Shown here piece by piece: positions 28,627-39,600 of a stretch of DNA of 64,000 nucleotides. Source of the DNA: an uncultured Lachnospiraceae bacterium (GTDB lineage: Bacteria > Bacillota > Clostridia > Lachnospirales > Lachnospiraceae). The DNA lies in NCBI GenBank assembly GCA_900546495.1, contig URDN01000002.1, positions 1 to 64,000 on the forward strand, read 5' to 3'. Below the pieces are notes generated by a model. The model ran no database searches, was not told the origin of the DNA, and saw only the letters and a program-made list of their open reading frames with translations. Position 1 is the first letter of the stretch. Each line of letters starts with the position of its first letter. The position numbers were made by a program, and so were the translations under genes.

Positions 28627-28655
28627 ATTCTAACATGCTTCCCACAATATCTCAA
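28627..28655 (-). promoter_or_regulatory. Sigma-A promoter of uppP
   Basis: On the minus strand TTGAGA (28650-28655), a 17-bp spacer and TAGAAT (28627-28632), about 50 bp before the start. Confidence 0.65.
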
Positions 28656-28765
28656 CTTAATTTTTTATGAGTATTTCTTTTCTGATTTCTAAACAGACCT
28701 GACCGGCCTCATCCAATTCCTTTTTTGATGTAATAGAAAATCGTATTTTTCCCCTTCATCAAGCA

Positions 28766-29590
28766 CTATGCAAACAATCCTTCTAACCAAGTCTGTGCCA
28801 GATTAATCCAGCTCTGACACTCCTTTTGTACTCCGATTCCGTTGGCACGGCAGGTCTCTTCATTTGCCAGAGAAAGTCCGTGGCCGCCTACCGGATAAAT
28901 ATGTAATTCTGCAGAAACGCCCTGCTGCAGACAGGACTGGAAAAAGTAAAGTGAATTTTCCACCGGAACAGTATCATCTGTTGCTGTATGCCATAAAAAT
29001 GTTGGTGGTGTATCTGGTGTCACCTGATTTTCCAAAGAAAGTTCTTCCTTTTTCTCTTCATACTGTTCTCCCAGCAAATTTCGAAAAGATCCTTCATGTG
29101 CTTTTTCCCCGGAAGTAATAACCGGATAACACAATAATAAACCGGAAACACGAAGCTTTTCTGGATCATTCTCCATCCCCATGCGTTTTGTCAAAAATGG
29201 GCTGTTCCAGGCGACACCGTAATTAGCTGCCAGATGTCCGCCTGCGGAACATCCCTGTAATACAATTTTCTCCGGATCAATATGATATTCTTCTGCATGA
29301 TTTTTCAGATATAATACACTTTCTGCTACCTGCTGCAATGCCACCGGATAACGTACCGGGCAAACACTGTAACGCAAAACAGCAACATGATAGCCCATAG
29401 CAAGAAACTGCATGGCCATCGGTTCTGCCTCCCGGTCGGAAGTCATTTCGTAGCCGCCGCCCGGGCACATCAGGATAACCGGACGTTTTTCATTTGGACG
29501 CATCTCAATGGAGCTGTCCAGAAAATAAGTGTATAAATTACCGACAGCTTCCATGCCGCGGGCTTTGATTTCAATTTTTTTGTGTATCAT
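28766..29590 (-). CDS. Alpha/beta hydrolase (esterase/lipase, Aes-like)
   Basis: 274 residues; AGGAGG precedes the ATG. An alpha/beta-hydrolase fold with the oxyanion region CPGGGYEM, nucleophile Ser115 in GCSAGG, an acidic residue in TDDTVP and His in GGHGLS. Related proteins deacetylate sugars or cleave short-chain esters. There is no signal peptide, so it is cytoplasmic. It stands alone between uppP and the dockerin block; the substrate is unknown. Confidence 0.85.
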   Translation of the reverse strand: MIHKKIEIKARGMEAVGNLYTYFLDSSIEMRPNEKRPVILMCPGGGYEMTSDREAEPMAMQFLAMGYHVAVLRYSVCPVRYPVALQQVAESVLYLKNHAEEYHIDPEKIVLQGCSAGGHLAANYGVAWNSPFLTKRMGMENDPEKLRVSGLLLCYPVITSGEKAHEGSFRNLLGEQYEEKKEELSLENQVTPDTPPTFLWHTATDDTVPVENSLYFFQSCLQQGVSAELHIYPVGGHGLSLANEETCRANGIGVQKECQSWINLAQTWLEGLFA

Positions 29591-29723
29591 GTAAAACCTC
29601 CTAATAATAACAATCCAACTACATCAGTAAAAGAAAAAATACTTTTAATACTCTGTTTATTATATTAGCATCCTTCGTTTTTCACAAGTTATTCCGGAGT
29701 CTTTCTACGGGATACCCATAATA

Positions 29724-29746
29724 GTAAAGCGGACATTCGCAATCCG
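29724..29746 (-). repeat. Right-end fragment of the dispersed structured repeat
   Basis: 23 bases identical to the 3' terminal hairpin of the repeat, ending exactly at GCTTTAC on the minus strand. It lies between the dockerin-transglutaminase gene and the alpha/beta hydrolase gene. Confidence 0.75.
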
Positions 29747-29779
29747 TTAGAAAAGAAATCGTAGAGAGATCATAGCTTT

Positions 29780-32700
29780 TTACCAAAGTAACTCTGTTTT
29801 ATTGATATGATCATAGATGCGCTTCCAATCCTTCATATTCACCGTACCATCACCGTTTACATCACCACACTGCAGTGCGTATTCTGTCAACAATTCTGTT
29901 TTGTTTATATGCGCATATACTCTATTCCAATCTTTCATATTCACTTTTCCGTCACCGTTGAGATCACCCTTCAGATGAAGAACCACCGGCTGTTCCACCG
30001 GTTCAGATCCAACTATGACTGCATATTCTCTGGTCACATGATGATTTTTCGACACTCTTAATGTATATGTGCCTGCAGCCACACCGGCGAAGGAATAATT
30101 CAGTTCTATCTTTCCTTCCTCATTTTTCACACCGGTCAATTCAGCCATGTGCTCTGTCATTGTTTCTCCGTCTTTGACCAGCTCTGCTGTAATACTGTCC
30201 GCTTCATTTCCAAAGCACAGAATACTGCCACTCACTGTGACACCGTTCGGCGTAACGGACAGGATAAACTCTCTTCCAAGATTTTCATATCCGTACCGGA
30301 AACCGCCGGTATAACCGAGTTCGACAGCCACCTCAGAAATATGTGCCGTAAGTGCTGCGATAAATTCTGCCTTGTCGCCGGTCACATAAATTCTTGTCGT
30401 TCCATTGCCGTTTCTAAGCAGATTTGCAACCGCACCCACATCAAAAGCCGGAAGTCTGCCACCGTTTACAAAGAAATAATCCGCTGCTTCACTCTTACAT
30501 GTTGGCAAAGCATATGCCGTAGTGTCAATCGTATGATCTTCACTGATTGCATCTGTCGTCTTGTTGAAATATGCGTAGAAAATGTGTTCGCCCTGATCGT
30601 CCCATACAGTATCTACATGATAATATTCACCAGCTACGCGTACCACATTCCATGCATGGCCTTCTGCTGTGCCGCTGACCGGATTCGTACTGCTTCCGGT
30701 AATGAGGAATGATTGCATACCGGCTTTCTGCAACAGATACTGGAATGCCTTCGCATATCCTTCGCAAACTGCCTTTCCATCTACAAGGGCACCATAAGCA
30801 TCATGCGCATTTGCAGCACTGCCATCATACATTACCTGAGCAGCCAGGCGGTCATGCAACATTTTTTCACGTTCATATTCGCTCATCGATGAGGTGATAC
30901 CACCAAGCATTTCTGAAACAGCTTTGTCAAACGCTGCTTTGGCTGAAACAAGTGTTGCACCGGACATTGTATACTCCGGCATTACTTCCAAAACAGTATC
31001 GGTATTATAGTTGATACTATATCCGCTTCCAAGCCAGAAATGCTCTGTGTGATCACGTTTGTATGCATCGAACACTGTGTGCAATTCTTCCTTTGTAATG
31101 GCATTTGTACCATTATAAATACGGATAGTTTCTGCACTGTTTTCCACACCGCGCACAATCTGATCATACGCATAAAGCAGGGCCTCTTTGTTTGGCAGTG
31201 CGGAAAGTGCATTTCTTCCATAATACTCGATGGGACTTCTCACCAGAAGAAACGGGGAAAAACTATCCACGTCAAAGGTCACGGTTCCGTTTTCTACATC
31301 AACGGAAATCGGTTTGTAGCCTACGCCATAGATTTCTTTTCCTTTTGCAGCTATATGAATGATATTCATCCGTCCATCCAGGAGCGCCTGTGCATTTTCT
31401 TTTCCTACCTTTAATGTGACGGTCGCTTTTTCTCCGTCTGCAAGTGTATATTCTGTGCCATCAGGATTTGTAAGTGAAATATCGTAAATATGTGCGATTT
31501 CATAACCTTCTGCTGCTTTTAAGCAATATTCAAAATATGGTGCAGCTTCTCCGCTGTCGCCCTCAACTTCAACCACAGTCAATTTCACCCCATTCGGTGT
31601 ACCATTTACCACGCCATTTTGATTGATGAGGATCGGAACCTGTGGTGTGTCACAAGTGCATCGCTCACTCTTACAGGACTTGTCGGTTTCCGGAAGTGTA
31701 CACTTTCCGCAGTTTTTACATGCATGTACACAATAACGATCCAGTTTTTCGATCGGTTCTGTTTTCTTAGTGCCGCACACGGTACAGGTAAATGTTTTCT
31801 CGCCTTCTTCCACATAATTAGGCTCTTTTGTCACAATCCCCTCATTCCATACGTGCTCGGTGCAGACTTCTGTTTCACCTGTGATCGTAATATTGGCCGG
31901 ATATGCCATTTCTCCACTTCCCGGTTTTCCGCCTTTTTTGTCATCCGCCTGCGATGTGATTTCGAAATAAGTTCCATAATCATTCGCTTCTTTCCGTGTG
32001 ATTTCTGTCCCGGTTTCTGTATCTGTCACTACCCAGCTCTGTACTTTCAATGCATTGGTCGGATCCGGCATAACACGTACATAATTACCATACGCCACAC
32101 GGATATCCGATACATACTCACTTTCTTCATTACTGATAAATCCATTCACAACTGTGATATTGTGATTCATAATTTCCGGAAGTGTCGGGCTATCACTCCA
32201 GACTGCAATAATACGGTTTGTATCATAATCATCCGAAACGGTTGTTGTATAAGTGTCTTCCGTAGAAAGAATCGTAAATTGCTCTCCGTTCATGCCATAC
32301 TCTGACTGACACCAACCAATGAAATATGGATAAGCTGCACTGTCACTGCTTTCCGTAGTCAATGTGATCTGTGTTCCAATCGGAAAATAACCTCCACTGA
32401 ACGCTTCCCCGTCTTTTTTCACGACACCGTTGCGTGCATTTGCAGAAAAATACGCTTCAGAAATTCTTCCCGGTTGTCCGCATAAGTAACGATCCCGTAA
32501 TAATTGCTGTCCGCGGTGCCATAACGTGTACCTGCTTTGATATATACCGGGCTGTGTTTGCCATGATCGAACCACAAAAACTCAAACCGGTAGGAACAGG
32601 TTGCTTTTTTTACTGCATAATAATACGCATGGTCACTGCTATAATGTTCCTCCACACGCGCCTGGTTCAGCGACGAGCCGGAAGAATATGGCGATGTCCG

Positions 32701-33558
32701 CTCATATGTAAAATGCTGTACCTTTCCGCTGGTTCCCGGAAGTGAAGAGACAAGATACTCGGAAGGTTCCTGCTCAAATCCACATTCCGTACATTTCAGA
32801 TGCCGTTTACCGGGTTTTCCGTCAACCGCAGGTTCATCAATGATATAATCCGATTCCTTCGGACTCGATGGGTAAGTATGTTGACCACTTTTTTCGATGA
32901 TTTCATATTTTTTTGCACCACAAGATGCACATGTGTAAGTCTTGACGCCATCTGTCAGATGGGTTGCCTCCGTAGTAACAACACCGGCATCCCACCAGTG
33001 ACTGCCCGTTTCTGTATAAGAACAATCCAGGCATATTTTCCGATGGCTCTTATCATCAATACGTTCATAACGACAATTATTATGATAGCCGTTTCTGACA
33101 AAGCGATACTCTTTCAGTCCCTGTTTCTCATCAGAACGTACCAGAATCGACGGATCATCACATTGTTTTCCCTGGACGAAAGTTTCCCACTCTCCATAAT
33201 TTCCTGTCACATCTTTGAATACCGGATAAAATGCCGTATCGCGTTTTACAAGCAGCCGGAACGTTTTTTTTGGGATTTCTGTTCCATCTGCACTTTTCCA
33301 ACAGTCAAAGGTCTTGCCCGGGAACTGACTTTCATCGAAATGAATCGTCAGGACGGAATCAGCAGGTGCTGTTTTGTGAAACGTATCTTCCCTGTCTGCA
33401 TAAGCGATTGTTCCACCATATGCTGCAACTGTATATTCGGCAGGAGCAGTTCTGTCTGATGCTGCAAAAACACTGGCCGGCAAAAGGCCAAACAACAATA
33501 CGACGGACAGAACAAAACTCAGCAACCTTTTTGGTATTCTTTTTCTTTCTTTTTTCAT
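29780..33558 (-). pseudogene. Secreted transglutaminase-like protein with X-module and dockerin, interrupted by a frameshift
   Basis: Two overlapping frames (33558 to 32419, and about 32470 to 29780) read as one protein of about 1259 residues if one base is added near 32446-32463, on the minus strand at a TTTTT or TTT run. The start at 33558 has GGAGG 6 bp upstream and a clear signal peptide (LLSFVLSVVLLFGLLPASVFA). In order: beta-rich repeat domain, several CxxC zinc-ribbon-like segments, a transglutaminase-like domain with AVCEGYAKA (Cys), GHAWN (His) and HVDTVWDD (Asp), an X-module (GTYTLRVSKNHHVTREY), then a dockerin with two calcium loops (GDLNGDGKVNMKDW, GDVNGDGTVNMKDW) and C-terminal ELLW. 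It could be a true mutation, phase variation or a sequence error. Confidence 0.8.
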
Positions 33559-33575
33559 GTACAACCTCCAAAAGT

Positions 33576-33610
33576 AAAAAAAGGTGCGGCGGCGTTTTCG
33601 CCGCCGCACC
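33576..33610 (-). terminator. Strong intrinsic terminator inside the cohesin-dockerin operon
   Basis: GGTGCGGCGGCG-N4-CGCCGCCGCACC is a perfect 12-bp GC-rich stem followed by seven T on the minus strand. It lies between the cohesin gene and the transglutaminase-dockerin gene, and its T run ends 6 bp before the latter's ribosome site. Confidence 0.9.
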
Positions 33611-33645
33611 AATTAAATGCTTGGTTCAGCATAGAAAGAATGTGG

Positions 33646-36432
33646 TTATCTTACGTTTGTTTTTCTCTTTTTGCTGATAATTGTTGTGCCAGCTACTGCA
33701 CTGCCTGCCAGGAATAAAGTAAACCAAAGTGCCATCATACCATTATCCGCTGTCTTAGGAGCCTTCTTTCCGTTTGAATCTACAGGCTTTTTCGTATCAA
33801 CCGGTTTTACTGTCTGATCTGATTTTGCTGTCTCTGCCGGTTTGATTGTCTCAGCTGGTTTCGGTGTCTCAGTTGGTTTGGTTGTCTCAGGCGGTGTTAC
33901 GACCTCAGACTGCTTCTTCATGTTGTAGCTGTTCGTAAAGATGATCTCTTCCAATGGATTATTTGTGTCTAAGTTTTCTTTGTCAGATACCTGGAAGAAT
34001 CTCCATCCGTCAATACTGTCATAATTATCAACAAACATCGGCATTACATAGAATTTTGCTTCATCATACTTCCATCCTTCAGCAGTTCCTTTGATCTGAC
34101 TGAGGATAAAGCCTTCTGCGATCAGTCTTGCATCACGCTCTTTACATGTAAATACAAAACTTCCCTCATAAGTTTTTTCACCGTCCGTTGTGATCGTATC
34201 TTTCACGATTGTGGTTTTTACCGTAGTACCAAACGGCTCGATCATAAACTGGAAGGATTCTTTGGCAGGATCCATCTCGCCTGTCTTTTTCACGATAAGT
34301 TTGAATGGAACTTCTACACGGATGGTGCCTTCTTCTAACTGTTCCTCGATCACATGCTGACATTCGGTACATTTTACAGCATAATCAAAGGTTGCTCCGC
34401 CTTCATGATCCGGTGTATGCGGCTGTGCAGCATCATAGGTATCATCATACAGGCATTTATGTGCATGTCCGCTCTCACCAAGATCTACCCAGTCTGTACC
34501 AAATACATGAGCACCCTGTGCTCCATTGTAGAACTTATCTGTTGCTGCTGCATCATCTTTTGCACTGTGTGTTGCATCATTTGCACAAGTATACCAGTAG
34601 GTATCGTACTCACGACAGTCTGCTACTGTAGATCTTCTGTGTGCTTCGTCTGTCTTCTTTACGGTATAGCTGTGACCTGTTGCTTTTAATACAACACTGT
34701 TTTTATCTTTGATCTCAGCCTTTGCAGCTGCATCTTCAAAGAAAGCACCGCAAGAGCATTTATAGTATGCTTTGTTGCCGTCTGCGGTACAGGTTGCTGC
34801 TTTACCTTTCACAGGAGTCAGATGATTTGCATGAATATGGCCTGTGCGTTCTGTAAGAACTGCACCACAATCAAGACAAACCTGATCTTCTGTCTCAGTT
34901 GCTGCCGGACCCGGACGATGCGCTTTCACGGTATCATAAGTATCATCAAATTTACACTTATGCGCATGTCCTGCTGTTCCACGATTTACCCAGTCTGTGC
35001 CATATACATGAACACCTCTTGTACCGTTGTAGAACTTATCTGTTGCTTCCGCATCATCCTTTGCACTGTGAGCCGCATCGTTTGCACAGGTATACCAATA
35101 AGTATCATACTCACGACAGTCTGCTGCTGTAGATCTTCTGTGTGCTTCATCTGTCTTTTTCACGGTATAGCTGTGACCTGTTGCTTTTAATACAACACTG
35201 CTGTGATCTTCGATTTCAACATTTGCAGCATCATCCTCAAAGAACTTACCACAATCACATTTGTAGTATTCCTTATTTCCATCTGTCGTACAGGTAACAT
35301 TTACAGCATCCACTTTTGTAAGGTGTTTTGCATGTATATGTCCGGTTGCTGGCTGGATGATGTATCCGCACCCTGTACAAGTCTGGGCTGTTGTCTCAGT
35401 GGCAGCAGCTCCCGGTGTATGAGCAATTACCGTATCATGGTGATCTGCATTGCGATTACAGATATGTGCATGACCATCAGCCTCTTTGTAACCCCAGTCA
35501 GAAGTATTAAAGTCGTGGTCATCATTGGTTGCTCTGTAAGGAATCGCAGAAATCGGATTTCCACTCATGTCGAATAAGTTTTCGCAGAGTGAACACTTCT
35601 GATAAGCGTCCCATCCTTTTTCTGTACAGTTAGAAGCCTTCGCAGCTACTGTTGTCAGTGCATGTGCACAAGTTACTCTAACTGTGCAGGTTGCAGACTG
35701 CTCTCCTGCTTTTGCTGTGATAACTGCTTCACCCGGAGCTACTGCAGTTACTTTACCTGTAGCAGCATCTACATTTGCTACTTCCGGTGCAGATGTGGAC
35801 CATACAACGGTATCCGTAGAGTCAGCCGGTGTAACAGTTGCTACCAGACTCGTGTCATCCTGTCCGGTGGTCAGAGACATTTCCGTCTTATTCAAAGTAA
35901 GTGCTGTCGCCGGCTTCGGCGCTGCTTTTACGGTGATGGTGGATAACGTATACTCATCAACAGCAATGTTATCTTCATCCTGATCAAAAAGATCATCCGG
36001 GTCTTCCACATAAAGTTTTACAACCTGTTCTCCACTCGCATCAGCATTTACTTTACACTGAAATGTCATCAATTCTGTTTCGTCTGTGCTGGTGTAATTT
36101 CCTGATCCGGCAACAAACATTTTTGTGGATTCCGTAAATTCTGCAATCGGTGCTTTCAATTTTGCTGCTAATCCTTCGACTGCTTTACCGGAACCCTCCA
36201 CATAAGTCAAACCGTCCGGAATGATAATTTCAAATCTCATACAGCATACACTATCAATCGGGCCGAGTTTTACAGAATAGGTGATCGTATCACCTGGGGA
36301 TGCTGTCGTTTTGTCAGGTGTCATTTTATAATAACTGGACTTGCCTGTTACCGCAAATGCCGGCACTGCAGTTACCAGCATTACAAAAACCATGACAAAA
36401 CTAAGCAATAGGGATGTTATTCGCTTGTTCAT
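33646..36432 (-). CDS. Cell-wall-anchored cohesin-like protein with Big_2 domain and tandem 167-residue repeats
   Basis: 928 residues from ATG 36432 (GGAG 7 bp upstream). A signal peptide is followed by a cohesin-like domain (about 32-170: GDTITYSVKLG, MRFEIIIPDGLTYVEGSG, LMTFQCKVNADASGEQ). A Big_2-type domain comes next (about 172-253), then Cys/His-rich modules including two copies of a 167-residue unit. Near the C-terminus are a pilin-like isopeptide domain (VPFKLIVKKTGE...FTNSY), a Pro/Thr spacer, and the sorting signal APKTA with a hydrophobic helix and KKRK tail. So it is probably sortase-linked to peptidoglycan and presents a cohesin to dockerin proteins. Its neighbours on both sides encode dockerins. 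The cohesin call is by pattern only. Confidence 0.75.
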   Translation of the reverse strand: MNKRITSLLLSFVMVFVMLVTAVPAFAVTGKSSYYKMTPDKTTASPGDTITYSVKLGPIDSVCCMRFEIIIPDGLTYVEGSGKAVEGLAAKLKAPIAEFTESTKMFVAGSGNYTSTDETELMTFQCKVNADASGEQVVKLYVEDPDDLFDQDEDNIAVDEYTLSTITVKAAPKPATALTLNKTEMSLTTGQDDTSLVATVTPADSTDTVVWSTSAPEVANVDAATGKVTAVAPGEAVITAKAGEQSATCTVRVTCAHALTTVAAKASNCTEKGWDAYQKCSLCENLFDMSGNPISAIPYRATNDDHDFNTSDWGYKEADGHAHICNRNADHHDTVIAHTPGAAATETTAQTCTGCGYIIQPATGHIHAKHLTKVDAVNVTCTTDGNKEYYKCDCGKFFEDDAANVEIEDHSSVVLKATGHSYTVKKTDEAHRRSTAADCREYDTYWYTCANDAAHSAKDDAEATDKFYNGTRGVHVYGTDWVNRGTAGHAHKCKFDDTYDTVKAHRPGPAATETEDQVCLDCGAVLTERTGHIHANHLTPVKGKAATCTADGNKAYYKCSCGAFFEDAAAKAEIKDKNSVVLKATGHSYTVKKTDEAHRRSTVADCREYDTYWYTCANDATHSAKDDAAATDKFYNGAQGAHVFGTDWVDLGESGHAHKCLYDDTYDAAQPHTPDHEGGATFDYAVKCTECQHVIEEQLEEGTIRVEVPFKLIVKKTGEMDPAKESFQFMIEPFGTTVKTTIVKDTITTDGEKTYEGSFVFTCKERDARLIAEGFILSQIKGTAEGWKYDEAKFYVMPMFVDNYDSIDGWRFFQVSDKENLDTNNPLEEIIFTNSYNMKKQSEVVTPPETTKPTETPKPAETIKPAETAKSDQTVKPVDTKKPVDSNGKKAPKTADNGMMALWFTLFLAGSAVAGTTIISKKRKTNVR
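34385..35385 (-). repeat. 501-bp tandem duplication in the cohesin-like gene
   Basis: Two successive units with a 501-bp period (for example TGTGACCTGTTGCTTTTAAT at 34671 and 35172). They encode HSYTVKKTDEAHRRST...GHAHKC modules with paired CxC or CxxC groups. The boundaries are approximate. Confidence 0.8.
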
Positions 36433-36539
36433 GACCAAGCTCCTTTTCTATTTATTTGCGGGGCATTTTGATACACACGCTGCCGCAGCCTCGCTTAGTT
36501 ACGGTCAGGTGGGGAAGAAGATGTCTCTTCTGTTTATTA

Positions 36540-36592
36540 CTTAACATTCTATGCTGCCCAATGTGGCATATGAAGACAACATAGAATGTTTA
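36540..36592 (-). repeat. Intergenic hairpin between the two large surface genes
   Basis: ACATTCTATG and CATAGAATGT form a perfect 10-bp stem with a loop of about 26 bases. There is no strong T run, so it may be an RNA stability or processing element rather than a terminator. Confidence 0.5.
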
Positions 36593-36619
36593 AGACTACT
36601 TGTTGTACTTCTGTCTCAT

Positions 36620-39600
36620 TTACCAGAGTAATTTCGTTTTGTTCACATGTGCATAAATCCGATTCCAGTCTTTCATATTAATCTTTTTATCTCCGCTGAC
36701 TTCCGCACATTTCAACGCATAATCTTTCAATTCGGTTGTTTTGTTCACATGTGCATAAACATTGTTCCAATCTTTCATATTTACTTTTCCGTCACCGTTG
36801 ACATCACCCAGCAGCTGGATGACTACATCCTGTTTTACCGGATCTGTACCTACGGTAACCGTATACTCTCTGGTAACGTGATTCTTCTTCATCACGTTCA
36901 AAGTATAGGTTCCTGCCGGAACTTCCGTAAATGCATAGTCAACCGTATATTTATTACCGCTCTTTGTTCCACCGGAAACTGTTGTTTCTTTGAACACATC
37001 AGCTTTTCCCTGTTCGATGAGCTGAAGTGTGACCGGTTCTGTTTCGGACTGGAAGCTTACCGCGGAACCGGAAACTTCCACGCCGGTGGCTGTCATTGTA
37101 AAGACAACCTCGATATGCACGTTATCCTTCTCCTTGGAAACCGTTACGCCATCCGTAAGCTCTTTTCCTTCCACAGATACCTTAAAATCATCTGCGAAAC
37201 TGTTGTTCGGTGCGGCCTTGTAGGTAATTCCAAAACGATACTTTCTGCCTGGCTGCAATTCCTTAGATACCATAGACTCACCGGTCTCTTCATCTTTGAC
37301 CCAATAGGAGTCTACGCTGAAACCATGGGTTGCTCCGGAAGGGATCTCATTGAAGCGGTATGACTCATGTGGCTCACCTTCCCGCAATGTCGCATCGAAT
37401 CTGCTGACAAGCGTTTTTTGGAATGCATACGTTCCATTCGGTGCATTGTCCACTGAAAGCAATGCATCTGCTCCATTTTCCTGCGTCATATAAAGCTGGA
37501 ATATACCGCCGTTTGCAATACGGCCTTTTTCAGAAGAAACTTCCACAAATACGCTATACTTTCTGTCTACACGGAAGGTTCCATCTTCTGCCAGTTCACT
37601 CTTATCCGGATCGTAATTTCCGGAACTGTCGGCACGGACACGGCATTCCTCGCCTACATCATAGGAATGGTTACCATTTTTGTCCACAAACCAGGTCAGA
37701 TTCGATACATACAGATCACCGGACTCTTCTACATAAGTATCTTCCGCACTTGTCATCTTCTCGCCGGCCCGTGGAGCACGAATGCCTTTTACCGTTGCCT
37801 GTGTAAAAGATTCCACACTTCCGACATCGAAATAATACTTGAAGATTACTCTCGGTTCTCCTCCAAAGTTATAGTAAACCCCTGCGAAATCAATCTCATG
37901 ACCGTTTAAGAACACCTTTACATCCGGTGCTATTGAGAATTTCTGCCCTGCTGCAGTCTCATCGCTTGAGAGCTGTACATCAAATTCATTGAAGTATATA
38001 CCGTCATCGTACCGTGCGGTAGGTTTCTGCTTTGCATCGAAAACATCCCGGATCACGTTATACCATTCAATACTTGACTCAGCATCTGCATCTTCATATG
38101 GATTTCCACTGCCTTTCGGATCACCGTCTAATTTCGAAACACGACTGGTATAACTCCACATGTCACGACCGTATACTGTCTTGATTCCTTTCAGATTGGT
38201 AATATTTAATTTCATAAAGTGGGTGTAATATCCTTTTGCCCAGTCATCTCCCTCGTATCGATAATCATTTTTTACCGGTTCGCGTGTGGAGAAATTAATT
38301 GTTTTCAGATATTGCACATCCGGGTTGCGTACAAATACCGTCACCGGGAAGACTGCTTTTGACCAGGTAGAGCCGCCCTCCTCAAAGGAGTAAGCATTTG
38401 TATTTTTGTCAAATGTTGTGATTCTGTAGTAGTTCGCACTGCCTCCCACATATGCCGGATCTGCACCCAGATCCACTGCTTTCCGGATCACAGTGTCCCC
38501 GGAAAAACCATTTGTCTCAAGCTCGGCCGTATCTACGCTGTAATACTGGGTACTACTGGATTTATAATCTTTCTTCATCACCATAAAATACCCTTCTTTT
38601 GCATGTACACGGTAAGTAAATCTCACATAATCGTTATACGCGACCTTTGACATTTCTGCACTGGACATGCCGCTGCTTGTAAAATTCCAGATATCAAAGT
38701 CCAGATATTTGTCTGTCTCTTCGGTTATCTTTAATCCACTTGCAGACCAGACAGATTTTACTACCGGCTTTATGCTCGTATAAGACTGTCCTATATAGTC
38801 GGTATAATCGATCGGTTCTACTTCGAATCCTGCAATCGGTACATCCACACGCACGGAATTTTCTTCACACACAGCACCAGATGAATTATAGATCCTGTAT
38901 CCGACTGTGGCGGAGCCCGGACGCAATGCCTCTGCCTGACCGGTGTCACTGTCGATATTTACGATTTGCGGATCACTGGAAAACCATTTATAGGTATAAT
39001 TCCAATAACTGTCAATGGTAGAGTCGCTCGGATAAATCTTATGTTCAAAATTGAGTTTCGTCACACCTGCCGGTACCATGTACGGGAAGTTGGAATTTTC
39101 TCTGGACGGATCACTGAGCATCTCACCATTTACCGTGAGATAATTACCGCTGGACTCTTTTTCCATTTTTACATAAAACGGCTCTGATCGCTCTCTGTAA
39201 GAATTGCCATATTTATCTTTTCCATAGACATATGCCACGAAGGTGTAATCTCCCGGCACAAAATCATTGCTATAGAAAAACCGGTTCATATCCAGTTTAC
39301 CGTCGCTGTCACATTTGATCTGACTGCTTTTTGCCGGAGCTCCCTTCGGTCTTGACTGAAGTTTTATCAAATATTCTGTAACGGTATACCAATTAGCATC
39401 CTTATTCAGATTAATCTGCAGATAATGCGGATCCGTCCAGTTTCTGTGGCTTGATTTACCGGTAATATACGGCATTCTCGTACTGTCATAATCTTTTCCG
39501 GAAACCAGGACCGGATTCGGACTATACCAGGTCTTTCCGTTATAATCAAATTTTGCACGATAGGTTCCATTTTGATCTACCGAACAACGGCCGTTTTTAT

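Noticed and set aside
28680..28765. 31-codon open stretch after the alpha/beta hydrolase stop
   Set aside because: It has no start codon with a ribosome site and no recognisable family. It could be a gene remnant, but the support is too weak.
32440..32475. Programmed -1 ribosomal frameshift in the transglutaminase-dockerin gene
   Set aside because: No classic slippery heptamer or convincing downstream structure is seen. A simple indel explains the overlap equally well.
34305..35200. Cys/His-rich plus-strand frames opposite the cohesin gene
   Set aside because: They are antisense shadows of the duplicated Cys/His modules, without ribosome sites or signal sequences.
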